DNA of 64,000 bases. It comes from Tillus elongatus. Lineage: Eukaryota; Arthropoda; Insecta; Coleoptera; Cleridae. The notes below the pieces were generated by a model. It was given only the letters and a program-made list of their open reading frames with translations, did not search any database and was not told the DNA's origin. Position 1 is the first letter of the stretch. Each line of letters starts with the position of its first letter. Below are positions 37,159 to 47,499 of this stretch, piece by piece. The DNA lies in contig OZ023267.1 in assembly GCA_964006375.1 (NCBI GenBank), forward strand, positions 80,485,682 to 80,549,681, written 5' to 3'. Both the position numbers and the translations under genes were made by a program.

Positions 37159-39319
37159 CTTGTCGCCTATCGTTTGGCCCTTGAATTCCGCGAACTGGGA
37201 TGAAATGCGGCATTACTTTTCCTCATTTCCATGGGCGTCTGTCTAGTTCTCTCATCCTGACCCCTCTGATATCTCAAAAAACGTCACCGAAATCATCGAA
37301 GCTGGCATGGAATTATTTATTCCACGTACACAGAAAATCTATTCACCCACTCAAAAGCCCTGGTTCACTAAATCATGTGACAAGGCCAAACTTGAAAAGG
37401 TCAAAGCTCACAAAACGCTTCTACACAACCCCAGTCAAGAAAACCGTTGAGCATTTAACGACGCAAGGAACCGCTATGTCCGCATTCTTTCTGGGGCAAA
37501 AAACTCGTTTCATATCCACATCAAAAACAAAGTCCTCTCAAGCTCCAACGGCAGTAAACCCTTCTGGACTCTTGCTAAACCCATTGGGAATAATTTCAGC
37601 AAGAGCACGTTCCCAGCTCTTGTCTCAGGGGATGAAATTGTTTCTACCGCCCTGGGCAAGGCTGAACATTTTTCCTCGTTGTTAGCCGGGAATTCTACTC
37701 TCAAACCACCTCCAAATGTTCAACCACCAACAGTCCCCAATGTGGCGCATAAAATGACGGATATCATTTTCAAAAATAAAAAGGTACGAAAGAGGATATC
37801 TCCTCTTAATACCAGGAAAGTCTCTGGCCTTGACGAGATCACAGAAATTGTTCTCAAAAATGGGCACCAAAACTTGCTTCTGTCCTGACTCGTCTGTTTC
37901 AGACATGTTAGAGGCCTATTCCCTAGTAACTGGAAAACTGTTCGAGTACAACCCGTCTCCAAGAAAGGATCCAAAGCGCTTCCTAGCAACTACAGACGTA
38001 TTTCTCTTCTTTCAGTCGTCTCTTAAGTGATGGAAAAGTATATGAACACCGAATTACTAAAATTTATTGAAAAACACAGTCTAATCCACGACAGGTAGTA
38101 TGGATTCCGTCAGCGCAGATAGACTGCCGACCTCCTTTCCTTTGTCACCCATTCTTGGAGCAAGTCTATGGAACTACACGGTGAATCCGAGATTGTCGCT
38201 CTAGACATATCCAAAGCATTCGACCAGGTCTGGCACGCAGCGCTGCTTAATAAACTTCCGGCTTATGGCCTACCACCAAAACTCTGTACCTGGAGAGCAA
38301 ATTTCCTCTCCAACCGGAGCATTTCTGTTGTCGTGGATGGCCATTCCTCTAAGCTGTATCCAATTAATGAAGGAGTCGCTCAAGGTTCAGCTTTAGCCCC
38401 TTCTCCACATCAATGACCTCCTCTCTACCACATCCAACCCAGTTCATAGTTACGCGGATGACAGCACCCTCCACTCAAATATACAATATTCTAAGCCTGT
38501 CTCTTTAGCCCAATTTAATGAGAATCGCAGATTCATGGAGCGTTCTATCTCCGTCGATCTCCAAAAAATATTAGACTGGGAAGTAGAAATCTTGTATAAT
38601 TCAACCCCACCAAATCTCAGTATTGCTTTCTCATAAGAGATACACCAGCCCTAGACCCATCACAATGAACAACCAAGTTATTCAAAGTAATGAGTCCTTT
38701 TCACTTGTTGGCATTACTGTGGATGGAAATTTCCATTGGCACCAACATGTCACATCAATTGCAGAAGCGGCTGCTAAGAAATTAGGTTTCCTCTTCCGGG
38801 CTCGCAAATACTTTTCACCACCACCTAATCCTATATACCTTATATACTTCACAAATAAGGCCAAACCTCGAATACAGCTTCCACATCTGGGATGCCGCTG
38901 ACGCTTCTACATTCGCTACCCTTGCCCACCGAAGTGCCGTTGGTGAGCCCCCCTCTCTCTCCCTCTTTCTCTCTCTCTCTTTCTTTTATAGATATCTGCA
39001 CGGGCACTGCTCAGCGGAGCTTTCTTCCATAGTTCCTCTAGCTGCTGCCCCCAACAGATCTACCAGGGGAACAGAGCGAATGCACCATTTTACTGTCCAG
39101 GTCACCAGACATAGAATATGTTGTTATGTCCGCTCTTTTGTCCCGAGGACTTTTAAGTTGTGGAATTCCTTGCCGGCACATGTTTTTCCTTCTCCTCCGA
39201 ACTTCCAAACCGTCAAGTCCAGAACTAACAAGTTGCCTCTTTCCTCCTTGTCTCGACACCCACGGTACGTCAGTATTTAGGCTGTGAGCACACATGGTGT
39301 GTTGTTGAAATAAAAAAAA
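37159..39319 (+). pseudogene. LINE (non-LTR retrotransposon), 5'-truncated, frameshifted
   Basis: GC-richer than its surroundings. In broken frames it reads RT thumb/finger pieces: ITEIVLKN, ALDISKAFDQVWHAALL (motif A), EGVAQGSALAP (motif B), INDLLSTT...YADDSTLHS (motif C), SLVGITVDGNFHW, KLGFLFRARKYF, then SFVPRTFKLWNSLPAHVFP. No endonuclease domain remains. It ends at AAATAAAAAAAA and sits between TAT|..|TAT within the pogo gene. At least five frame breaks. Jockey/I-group-like; clade not fixed. Confidence 0.85.
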
Positions 39320-39448
39320 TATGTAGGAAAAATATTAGAAGCTTTAAGTCATAATGAATACCAAATCAAATTTCTACGACGTAAGACACCGTTCTACAAA
39401 TTTTATTATCCTTTGGTAGATGATATATCAGTTGACCGTGTTGAGTAA
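39320..39448 (+). pseudogene. pogo-family transposase, segment 4 (C-terminus)
   Basis: Y-VGKILEALSHNEYQIKFL, RRK, then FYYPLVDDISVDRVE and stop. This joins directly to ...VKASVSY at 37158 and matches the 'YVGKVLE..EY.I.FLR' end of pogo-type transposases. Confidence 0.8.
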
Positions 39449-39549
39449 AATGTTTGTTGTGGAATAATAATTTCATAGGTGATAATGATATTATGTATTT
39501 CTCTATGTTATGTGAATGTGTTATTATGGATATCATATTGTGTCGATAG

Positions 39550-39830
39550 TAGTGATGGGAAAGATCGAATCCATTTGATGATCGAATCATTGGGTCTTGA
39601 ATCCTTTTAAGGACCGAATCCTTTTGTGGGTACTGGGTACTGAATCCGATTCGTATAGAATGAATCCTTTGTGAGTAGTGTGTAGTGCAGTGAATCTTTT
39701 ACTGTTCTTCACGTCCGTCGTCTGATCTTTTCGAATCTATTTGGAATGAAAATGGATATGGATGAAAACTGAATCCTCGTGTACTAGAAAGTGAAGCTCG
39801 TCATCATAATTAATTGGTGTATGCAGACTT
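39550..39830 (+). mobile_element. Possible hAT end (single TIR)
   Basis: TAGTGATGGGAAAGATCGAA followed by repeated GAATCC/GAATCNTTT words, as in hAT subterminal regions. No opposite CCCATCACTA end was found downstream, so it is a fragment or a misreading. Confidence 0.4.
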
Positions 39831-41115
39831 AACGTCTATATTTAATTTTTAGTGAATTTTCGTTAAAAATCGCTTTTTGAGGATATTGCGACTTTTTATA
39901 AATTATCAGATTTTGTGCAAATTACCTAAAGTCATCAAAAGCAAAGCTTTGAAAAATAGAACCTTTAGAGAGAGGTTTATTAAATTCTTGATTATTTTAA
40001 ATACTATTTTATAATATTATCACTTAATTGTATAATATAGAAACTACAAATTAAAAATATAATTTCTAATATAGTAAAGTATTTGGAGTTAATGAGGACA
40101 CTAAATGAAACTTCAACTTTTATAAGGTTTTGTATAGTTCAGTTCTTTTTTAAATTGGATTTTACCCTTGAGGGTACGGCTGTTATAACGGTCGAAACGC
40201 GTATGGTTAAATAAATTGTCTCCGGAAGAAGAGCCTTTCTTATTCAAGCCATATGTGGTTATATCACACCTTAGGCGTTTTGAAGTTTAGAATTAATAGA
40301 TTATTTATATGTATGCATGCATGTATATTTTCATTTTTAAAACTTGGTCTACCATTTCCCTGATTATAAAAGTAAAAATAACAATCCCTCACACTAAACA
40401 TCAGTTTCACCGTACCTACCATCGTAGAAATTTTGTGACACAGTTTCTTTTCTGTAAGGAGAGTAAGAATATTTAACACGTACAACTTCACATGGAAAAC
40501 GGAACCGACGGCTTTGCAATATTTGTAACATAAAATTATGTATAGTACATACTCTGCACAATTAATAAAAAGAAGTCTTTTAAATGATATTTAAAACCAT
40601 CATACAGTAAATATAATAAAAATTATTTTATATGTTTAAGTTTTGTATCTCATGTAAATTTCGTTGTGATTTGTTTTTATTTTTGATAAAATTTGAATGA
40701 AATAGAAATTTAAAAGGTATGTAATATAACTTTAAAAAATACATACATCGTATTAAGTTAATGCCAAAAATTTCACATTAATTAAACAAATTTAAGTTGA
40801 AATCTATTCCTGACAATTATTGTTATAAAAACAGAATTTACAGTTTATCGACCTTGGGTCCAGAGGCCCACGTTTTTTCCGTTTTCCTACTGCTTTCCGT
40901 AAAATATGTCAAATATCGATTTATGTAGATGCCGCCATATTATCATTTATTTACATTATAAAAACATTTGTTCACACCTTGATTTCCTTCTTTATTTAAA
41001 ATGACCCTTGGTAATACTCATCTGGCAACAGTGCCCATCGTCGCGCGTTCAATTATGCGTTCCGATTCTACCCTAATTGTTTGTTTACTACTGAAGTGTC
41101 TACAATACATCTTTA
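39831..41115. other. AT-rich stretch, no gene seen
   Basis: Bases 39850-39895 (AGTGAATTTTCGTTAAAAAT) distantly recall the AGTGAATTTT repeat. The rest shows no coding or repeat signal I can support. Confidence 0.45.
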
Positions 41116-41119
41116 CCAA

Positions 41120-41630
41120 TTAAACTCCTTTTGGCGATATGAAAAGTGAGGAAGATACAATTACGTGGAAAATGAAAGAAGCTAAAGCCCGAAAGTTAAT
41201 GGTTATGCCTGTCGAAGAAAAGTTGCTATTACACAATGAGTTGTACAGTTTCGAGTGAAATGTATGCTAGATTAAAGAAAATATTTGAAAAATCTACACA
41301 AGTGAAGTGAAGGTCTAGAATCTCTATGAACAGCATAAATAGGCGAGCGGTACACAGAGTAAATTAGTTCAGTATTGAATTAGTGTGGTGTAGGATCAGT
41401 GACCATAGAGTATTAAGCGAGTCAGCAGTAAGTGCGTTGGTGTATAAGAAGCGATCAAAGAAGGCGAATAGTGGAATATAGTTCTATAGACATTTAGTAA
41501 GAGAGAGAAATATTTTAGTTGATACTGGTGTTGGAAAATTGTTGGTTATAATAAATTAGTAGTTTGAAAAGCTGTGTTTTGTTAGTCAACAAATCCAGAA
41601 CCCCGTAGAACGTAACAATATCATAAAATT
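41120..41630 (+). pseudogene. copia-type gag fragment followed by LTR-like sequence
   Basis: From about 41139 a frame reads TITWKMKEAKARKLMVMPVE, EKLLLH, then in a second frame EMYARLKKIFEKSTQVK and LYEQH. These match the Ty1/copia gag pattern 'AK..I......L...LKKIFE'. Gag is followed almost at once by 41340-41620, which has an LTR-like end with TTATAATAAATTAG and ...AACGTAACA. Pol is absent, so this is an internally deleted relic. Confidence 0.4.
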
Positions 41631-41639
41631 ATGCACCAA

Positions 41640-42185
41640 AATTTAGATTTCTAAGTTAAAAGACTAAAAAGTTGTAACATGTTACACGTTTTGCAACCTT
41701 TCCCATAATATAAGGTTCATAAATACATCTTGCAATATTTATTCAGTCAAGGAACGTTGCCAACATAAGCTGTCATACCCATCAACATGAATTACCAGGA
41801 TCGTAGTTAATGATCGAACCGTTTTGTTAGTCAGTGAGAGTTGCTGCTTTGCACCTCGTCCAGACCCCTGCCTATAGAGATACACACATTCTCCGATACC
41901 GGTCCTGCTTTCGTAGGAATGATTGACACTTGGTAGTTCAGATTTACTTCGTCAGATAAGAAAATCTTTATAAACTCATGCAAAGGCTGGGAACGCTCTC
42001 TTAATAAGCTTTTAAATAAACACTAACATGTTGATAACATCTAGATGGGCACTAAGAAGGCAGCACGCCGTTATAAGGTAACATTAAGATGTAACGCTCG
42101 CTTGTTTTATAATAATGAATCTGTTTTTATCGATTGATTTGTTTTAATACACAATTGCTATATTGTTTTCATGGTGGCTTCTGGA
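41640..42185. other. Non-coding stretch, nothing recognised
   Basis: No frame, repeat relative or RNA gene recognised. Confidence 0.4.
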
Positions 42186-42188
42186 AAT

Positions 42189-42255
42189 GTTCTTTGGACC
42201 GTTCTTTGGGGCCGTTCTTTGGACCGTTCTTTGGGGTCGTTCTTTAATTCGTTAG
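42189..42255. repeat. Minisatellite, about 12-13 bp x 5
   Basis: GTTCTTTGGACC, GTTCTTTGGGGCC, GTTCTTTGGACC, GTTCTTTGGGGTC, GTTCTTTAATTC in tandem, with alternation of two unit types. Confidence 0.85.
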
Positions 42256-42259
42256 AACT

Positions 42260-42970
42260 TAAACCTAACGTTCATCGTTTACGCCATGAAGTAGGCAATC
42301 ACCTGGAAAGAAAAACTTGAAGGCTCCGGAGACTTCTCAGGCGAATGCTCAACATCAGGCCAAGCAGGGGTCCCTACAATGTTTGAAATGGTTTGGGCAG
42401 CCTTGAGTCGCCACAATAATATGCTGGGAGTTTTTAAAAGGCCCTGAGTAACGCCAGGCCCTTTCCAATTCGGTCAACCGATGGAATTCCACCAACAGAA
42501 ACAAAGTTAAGTCCGTTACTTATCTGTTATCAGTCTTTAAACATATGTAATTTCAATTAAACTGCTACAATCCATCAAGAAACACATAGTCATTCTGTTT
42601 TATATAACTTCAGTATTCTTTTTTCTAATAAACTAACTTATTTGCATTGTATAAATTCAACATTTTTTTATAAACGAATTTTAACCGTATTTCTGATTTT
42701 TATTTGTACGTCTAACACCATTGTGGGTGCAAAAGCCCATGCTCTTTGTTCAATTTACATTAAAGCGCATGCCTTCGACTGAGCAGCCAAATTAAATTTT
42801 AGTAATCCTTTATGTAAATAAATTTATTCATTTGCTCCGGAGGCCAAATAAGAACACAAGACGAAAAATGATGATAAACACAATTTATGTAATTTTATAG
42901 AAAAAAAAACATTTCGGGTTAAGGGATCAAAAAATATTAAAACAGAAAAATAAGGTTTAGTACTCCACAA
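42260..42970. other. Non-coding stretch, nothing recognised
   Basis: Mildly GC-richer around 42290-42500, without a readable protein or a repeat relative in the window. Confidence 0.4.
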
Positions 42971-42974
42971 AAAT

Positions 42975-43800
42975 AAGATTCTAAGGCGTAATATAATAGT
43001 GCTGCAAATTTAATCATAACTTCCACATAGCTGTGATAATCTACTCTTCTCAGAAAGTCATCCTCATGAAATAGATTCAGGGTCCATGACTTGATCACAA
43101 AGGAAATATTTGTATTACTGTACCCATAAACTTCTGAAACGTTATATTACACGAGTTTTAGCGAAAAAGTGTCAATTTTCACCAAATCATCCCCCATTTA
43201 TCCCCTACCCCCTGAAGCTATCTTACCCACATACAATTCGAAGCGTTCTTTTCTCGGGTGCCAATTGGATTCCAAATTTAAGGATTGTATCTCAATTTGT
43301 TCGAAAGTTATTGCGCCTCCTAATAGACAGGCATACAGGCCGACAGCCCAACCGAGCGACAGACCGACAGACAAAACATATTTGGTTCCAGAATCAAGTT
43401 TTCTGTATGTTTTGAAACTTTTTACGCCATTTTAGAAAAAAAAACTCGAAATTTCTATCATCGATATTCCACCGCACACATTCAACCCCTAATTTAATTT
43501 CAGCACAGAATACCAGATGTTTGATGAAATTGAAATTTTCTAATAAACAAACGCGAAAACGTTATATTACTCAAGTTTTAACGAAAAAAATGCCAATTTT
43601 GCCCAAATCATCCCCATTCATCCACTACACCCTAGAGCGATTTTTATGAAAAAACAATCCGAACCGTTCGTTTGTCGACTGCTAACTGTTTTATATATGT
43701 TTTGACACTTTCTACGACGTTTGTACGAAATTTTTTTTTGTAATTTTTGCCGCCGATCCGATACTTCCACACGTTGTGACGATTTGGAGGTAACAGTACA
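42975..43800 (-). repeat. Dispersed repeat family C, inverted copy
   Basis: Reverse complement of 420-1265, collinear over nearly the whole length: AGTCATGG...CACAGCTGTG at 43020-43095, two halves with CCAAATCATCCCC, CAATCCGAA and GACAGACAGACC-type words, and CTTCCACA at about 43765. The TAGAGGTTGAATGTGTG linker between the two halves is also kept. Confidence 0.8.
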
Positions 43801-43929
43801 TAGTTATCCTCTATGGCAACAATACATGTCATATTCAACTGACAAATTATTTTGACAAATGTACTTTCAAAGTGACATGTAAACAAATATTTTCTTTTCT
43901 GACATATATAATACAAATATAGGCATGCT

Positions 43930-43942
43930 TTTCATCTTATAT
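43930..43942. repeat. Left target-site duplication of solo PLTR
   Basis: TTTCATCTTATAT, repeated at 44539-44551. Confidence 0.85.
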
Positions 43943-44538
43943 TCATTGATTGTTGTTGCCCTTACTTGGTGAAACTTGTCCATACTGCATACCGACTTAG
44001 AGAATACTTCTCTAGCTTCACTGTTGGTTTTTAGTGGTGAAGGACGTAGCCAGCGCGTGAGCTAACTGGAGCAAGTGGCCCTTCGAATTCTGGAAGTTCT
44101 AGGATGTTATTCAATGCTTCTGTGACTATAGGTTCGCTGCTTGACAGCATTTTCAGACAGATTAAAATTGAATTAGTACGAAATCATGACAACTACAAAT
44201 AAATGTCTGTTGCTAGGTTATGATATGATGTTTTGATCAAAAAATTTTATCAAATTGAAAATATAATGAAACACAGATGACAGATGAGGTTTTTAAAATG
44301 TCTATGTGATGTATGTCAATATTTAACATAAAAACTAGAACTAGCCTATAATAACTATGATAACAGTTACAACAATAAAATAACTAAACAATAACAGTAT
44401 AAAAGTAGTCTCTATACAACGAAAATATCGACATACATCAACTCATTATTTTATTACAACTTTTTTGAAATAATAGTTAAATTTATTTTCTTTGACATAT
44501 TTAATTAGAAAGAAGAATATCCAAGAAAGGGGAATTCA
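43943..44538 (-). mobile_element. Solo Penelope-like PLTR (family A)
   Basis: Single ~596 bp PLTR nearly identical to 5104-5702, bounded by a 13 bp direct repeat. It begins TCATTGATTGTTG and ends AAGGGGAATTCA. Either a strongly 5'-truncated insertion or a recombination product of two PLTRs. It contains a hammerhead motif and no gene. Confidence 0.88.
44110..44172 (-). ncRNA. Hammerhead motif in solo PLTR, further damaged
   Basis: Same frame as 5273-5335, but the conserved GAAAC reads GAACC. With the CUGAAAA core this copy should be inactive. Confidence 0.5.
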
Positions 44539-44551
44539 TTTCATCTTATAT
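44539..44551. repeat. Right target-site duplication of solo PLTR
   Basis: TTTCATCTTATAT, identical to 43930-43942. Confidence 0.85.
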
Positions 44552-44605
44552 TTATCTTTATTTTTGGCCATCACGATTTTACTCATAGAGTTAGATATAA
44601 TTTGG

Positions 44606-44735
44606 TATTAGTGAATTTACTTAAAATTTCACTAATGGGGAGATCGCGACTTTTGAATTTTGAAAAAAGTTCTTCAAATGAGGGCGTACTATCCCCCCTG
44701 GAATCCACCTCCGTGGTCAGTTACAGGCATTTAAT
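44606..44735 (-). repeat. AGTGAATTTT palindrome repeat, copy
   Basis: Reversed order: ATTAGTGAATTT..AAATTTCACTAATGGGGA, GATCGCGACTTTTGAA, CAAATGAGGGCG, then CTGGAATCCACCTCCG. Matches 289-420 on the other strand. Confidence 0.65.
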
Positions 44736-44999
44736 AAAATTTGGAGTTTTCCGCTTAAAACGCCAAAGTTGCGATTGAAAAGTCCAAATTGGCAACATTT
44801 AGTCAAAGACCCTGAAACTAATAAGGATTATGCAGAGAAAGTGTCATAAGAGGAGTGTTTTACAAACCCTTAAATTTCAGCCTCAACCGCCATTGTCCTT
44901 CATTTATATAAAATATTTTCAGAAAATTCATTTCAAATAGACCCTTCCTTTGATGCTTTGGCAGTAGTTTCAGTTATAGAGTATGGTTTAATTGTTTAT

Positions 45000-45130
45000 A
45001 ATTGTTAGCGAATTTTCACAGAAAAAATCGCTTTTGAGCAGACCGCTAATTTTGACTTTTGAAAAGATTACCTCAAACGAGCGCAAACTAGGTTCCCTAG
45101 AACGCATATCCAGGGTTAGTTTCAGTTTTT
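45000..45130 (-). repeat. AGTGAATTTT palindrome repeat, diverged copy
   Basis: TTAGCGAATTTTCACAG, CTTTTGAAAAGATTACC, AACGAGCGCAAACTAGG, TTCCCTAGAACGCATATCC. Same order as 44606-44735 with C replacing T in the palindrome. Confidence 0.6.
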
Positions 45131-45146
45131 ATCTCTTTGCCTGTAT

Positions 45147-45310
45147 ACAGGGTGACGCATTTATACGGTAAAACTCAATATATCCGTTATTATACAAGAT
45201 ACGAGAAAAAATGTATACGTTAATAATAAGGTATCTTAAGCTGCATCTTATAAAATTATTTTGACGATCACAGTTCGCTAATACAGTTGGTGATACAAAT
45301 TTTCTTTTTT
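45147..45310 (+). repeat. Dispersed repeat E, plus copy
   Basis: ACAGGGTGACGCATTTATAC, CTCAATATATCCGTTATTAT, ACAAGATACGAGAAAAAATG, ending TTGGTGATACAAATTTTC. Collinear with the reverse complement of 58480-58615. Confidence 0.6.
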
Positions 45311-46380
45311 TTTTCAGACACCATACTTACGTTATTTCACTTTTGTATTTTTCATCCAATTATAATCCATGTTTTTAGGGGAAAAATTGGATAACCTTCA
45401 TCGTTTTTGAGTTATTTGAATTGTTTGCAACTTTTCACATTTTTGGCACATATCAAAAATTATGATACGGCGTTTTTACCAATAGATAGAAGAGTGTCAT
45501 CAAAGTGACTTATTCAGAGAGGTTTTCATTTATATTATTCGTCGAAAACATATAGATGCAGTATACGGCTCTCAAATAGTGACTGAATTTGAAAAAACTA
45601 AAACTGTCGTAATTCAATTTTTTCAAATTGAACAACTCCCTATTATACCTAACGACTCTAGTTTTGTAAATATTTTTTGCTTTTATAATTTTAATTTTAT
45701 ATATTCTTAAGGCAAATTTTTTGTAAAAAAATAGTCCGTTTTTGCAGTTTTTTTGTGTTTCTGTAGAAATCATTGTTCGCCAGATATTTGTATCATTTTC
45801 AATGTTTATTAAGTTACTGTAAAAAATGTTTTCAGATTTTCGTGAAAAGTTTCATGCACAATTATTTTTGTGAGTTTCGTCGTAAAGATATTTGTGAATA
45901 ATTATATCTTGCTAGGTGTAAATACCTTGAAGAGGTTAGTTGGCCAGAAAAATCGGACCAGTTTTTTCAGGGACATTTTAAGTTTATTTTCGGAAAACTT
46001 TTGTACTTTTTCAACGGGTAAAGTTATTTTGCTGAAATATGGTGTGTGTGTGTGTGTGTGTGACGTCAGATTGCACTGGCTGCGGTATGGTTACCATTCG
46101 CACATTTTAGTGAAATATGGTACCTCAATTGTTTCTACTATGTAGGTGATACTGGCAACCAAATTTGGTGTCTGCTTTCATTAAAATTAAAATTAATAAA
46201 AATATTTAAATGAAAATCCACTACTATAATGCAGTTGCTGCGTCACGACTTTTTACCAATGGAAAGGCAAGTAAATCGACCCAGGTAAACGATTTAATAT
46301 AATATCTGTTTTTTTCTCAACAAAGTAGTTCATGAAAGGAAATACATCATCGACTTAATTGTTGATCTATAAGATAGGTA
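45311..46380. other. Non-coding repeat-rich stretch
   Basis: Bases 45930-46000 match, reversed, 58270-58320 (CAGTTTTTTCAGGGACATTT). A GT tract lies at 46041-46061. No protein recognised. Confidence 0.45.
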
Positions 46381-46426
46381 TTTTCGCTTCCTAAATAGCT
46401 GGAAGTTATAATTGTCTTCGGAATGT

Positions 46427-46790
46427 TTATATATGCTCTATAAGGGTATTTGGAAGTTTAGAGGCAGTTTTACAAGTGGGTAATTTGCCCCTAAAGTCGT
46501 ACGCTTTTCGGTTATAAAGAGTTTGGCGATTAGGTCGCAAACGAAGGTACTGTAACGAAGCCATTTCTGAGGAAAAAATGTAGAGGACACTCAGTAGGTG
46601 ATATCGATAAAAATGCAGTAAACTTTTCACCTGTGGTCTAGAGAAGTTAGATTAACCATGCATATTATAATGTATATCCTGTAAAGACTAACAGCTCGTC
46701 TCTGAATGGTATTTAAGTTGTAAAAACTGGACTTTGAGATATCCGACGTGAAACAATAGTCCAACTATTGGCGTATTTTTGACTTTTACA
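46427..46790 (-). pseudogene. LINE RT C-terminal relic
   Basis: Minus strand reads, with breaks, a LINE tail: ...QRRAVSLYR (second frame), then LLHFYRYHLLSVLYIFSSEM, RPNRQTLYNRKAYDF and ASKLPNTLIEH. The pattern resembles 'L..FYR...G.CS.EL' tails, but conservation is weak. Confidence 0.35.
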
Positions 46791-46824
46791 GCGTAAAAAG
46801 CTGCTGTACTTGTCTTATACTTGA

Positions 46825-47025
46825 TGTTTACTTTATTTAATTATTTATTTTAGAGTTTAATAAAACACTTAAAACCTAATACTTAACAAGATGCTTTTAT
46901 TAACTAAAAATTCAACACACAATTGACAAGTAAATTTACATTGCTCGTCGCTGTCATTGTTGCTCTCATTGTTGAAATGTGTCATCGCCCGCCAGTGTCA
47001 CCAATCTATATATCAAGATACAACA
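46825..47025 (-). repeat. gypsy 3' LTR
   Basis: On the minus strand the unit starts TGTTGTATCTTGATATATAG right after a polypurine tract and ends ...AAGTAAACA. AATAAAAGCATC and ATTTAGAG-type polyadenylation context lie inside. About 200 bp with TG..CA ends. No partner LTR is left in the window. Confidence 0.65.
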
Positions 47026-47040
47026 CCTTTCCCCTTTTCC
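47026..47040 (-). promoter_or_regulatory. Polypurine tract of gypsy element
   Basis: Minus strand GGAAAAGGGGAAAGG directly before the LTR: the plus-strand primer site for reverse transcription. Confidence 0.7.
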
Positions 47041-47499
47041 AAGACCCGAAGGGGAGGTAAGAAACAATATGACAATTTTAATACATAATGTAGTCCTTAA
47101 ACTTTTGAGGACAATTCACATTCCGCTTAGGTCTCTGATTGCCACTAGTATTACCAAATCACCAAGGACAGGCATCTGCACACTATCACTACTAACACCA
47201 CTATGATTCTCCAGAATCACTGCCTCATCTGGATTTTCATTTAGGTTGGTATCATAATTATAGATTTGAGGATGTTTAGTTAAAGGTTTATTGGGAGAGG
47301 ATCTAATATGGAATGAGTTTCTACGAACGATATTTCCTCATTCATTTTCAATAAAATATGAGCGTGGGGTTGTAAATCTTTTACTGACTTTAGCAGGTTT
47401 CCATATTTCACCTATCTCGTTACAATGTTATTTTCTGGTTTGAATTTAGGTCATTTTACAGTATTTTTATCATAGTAAGACTTATACTTAAATGCTGTA

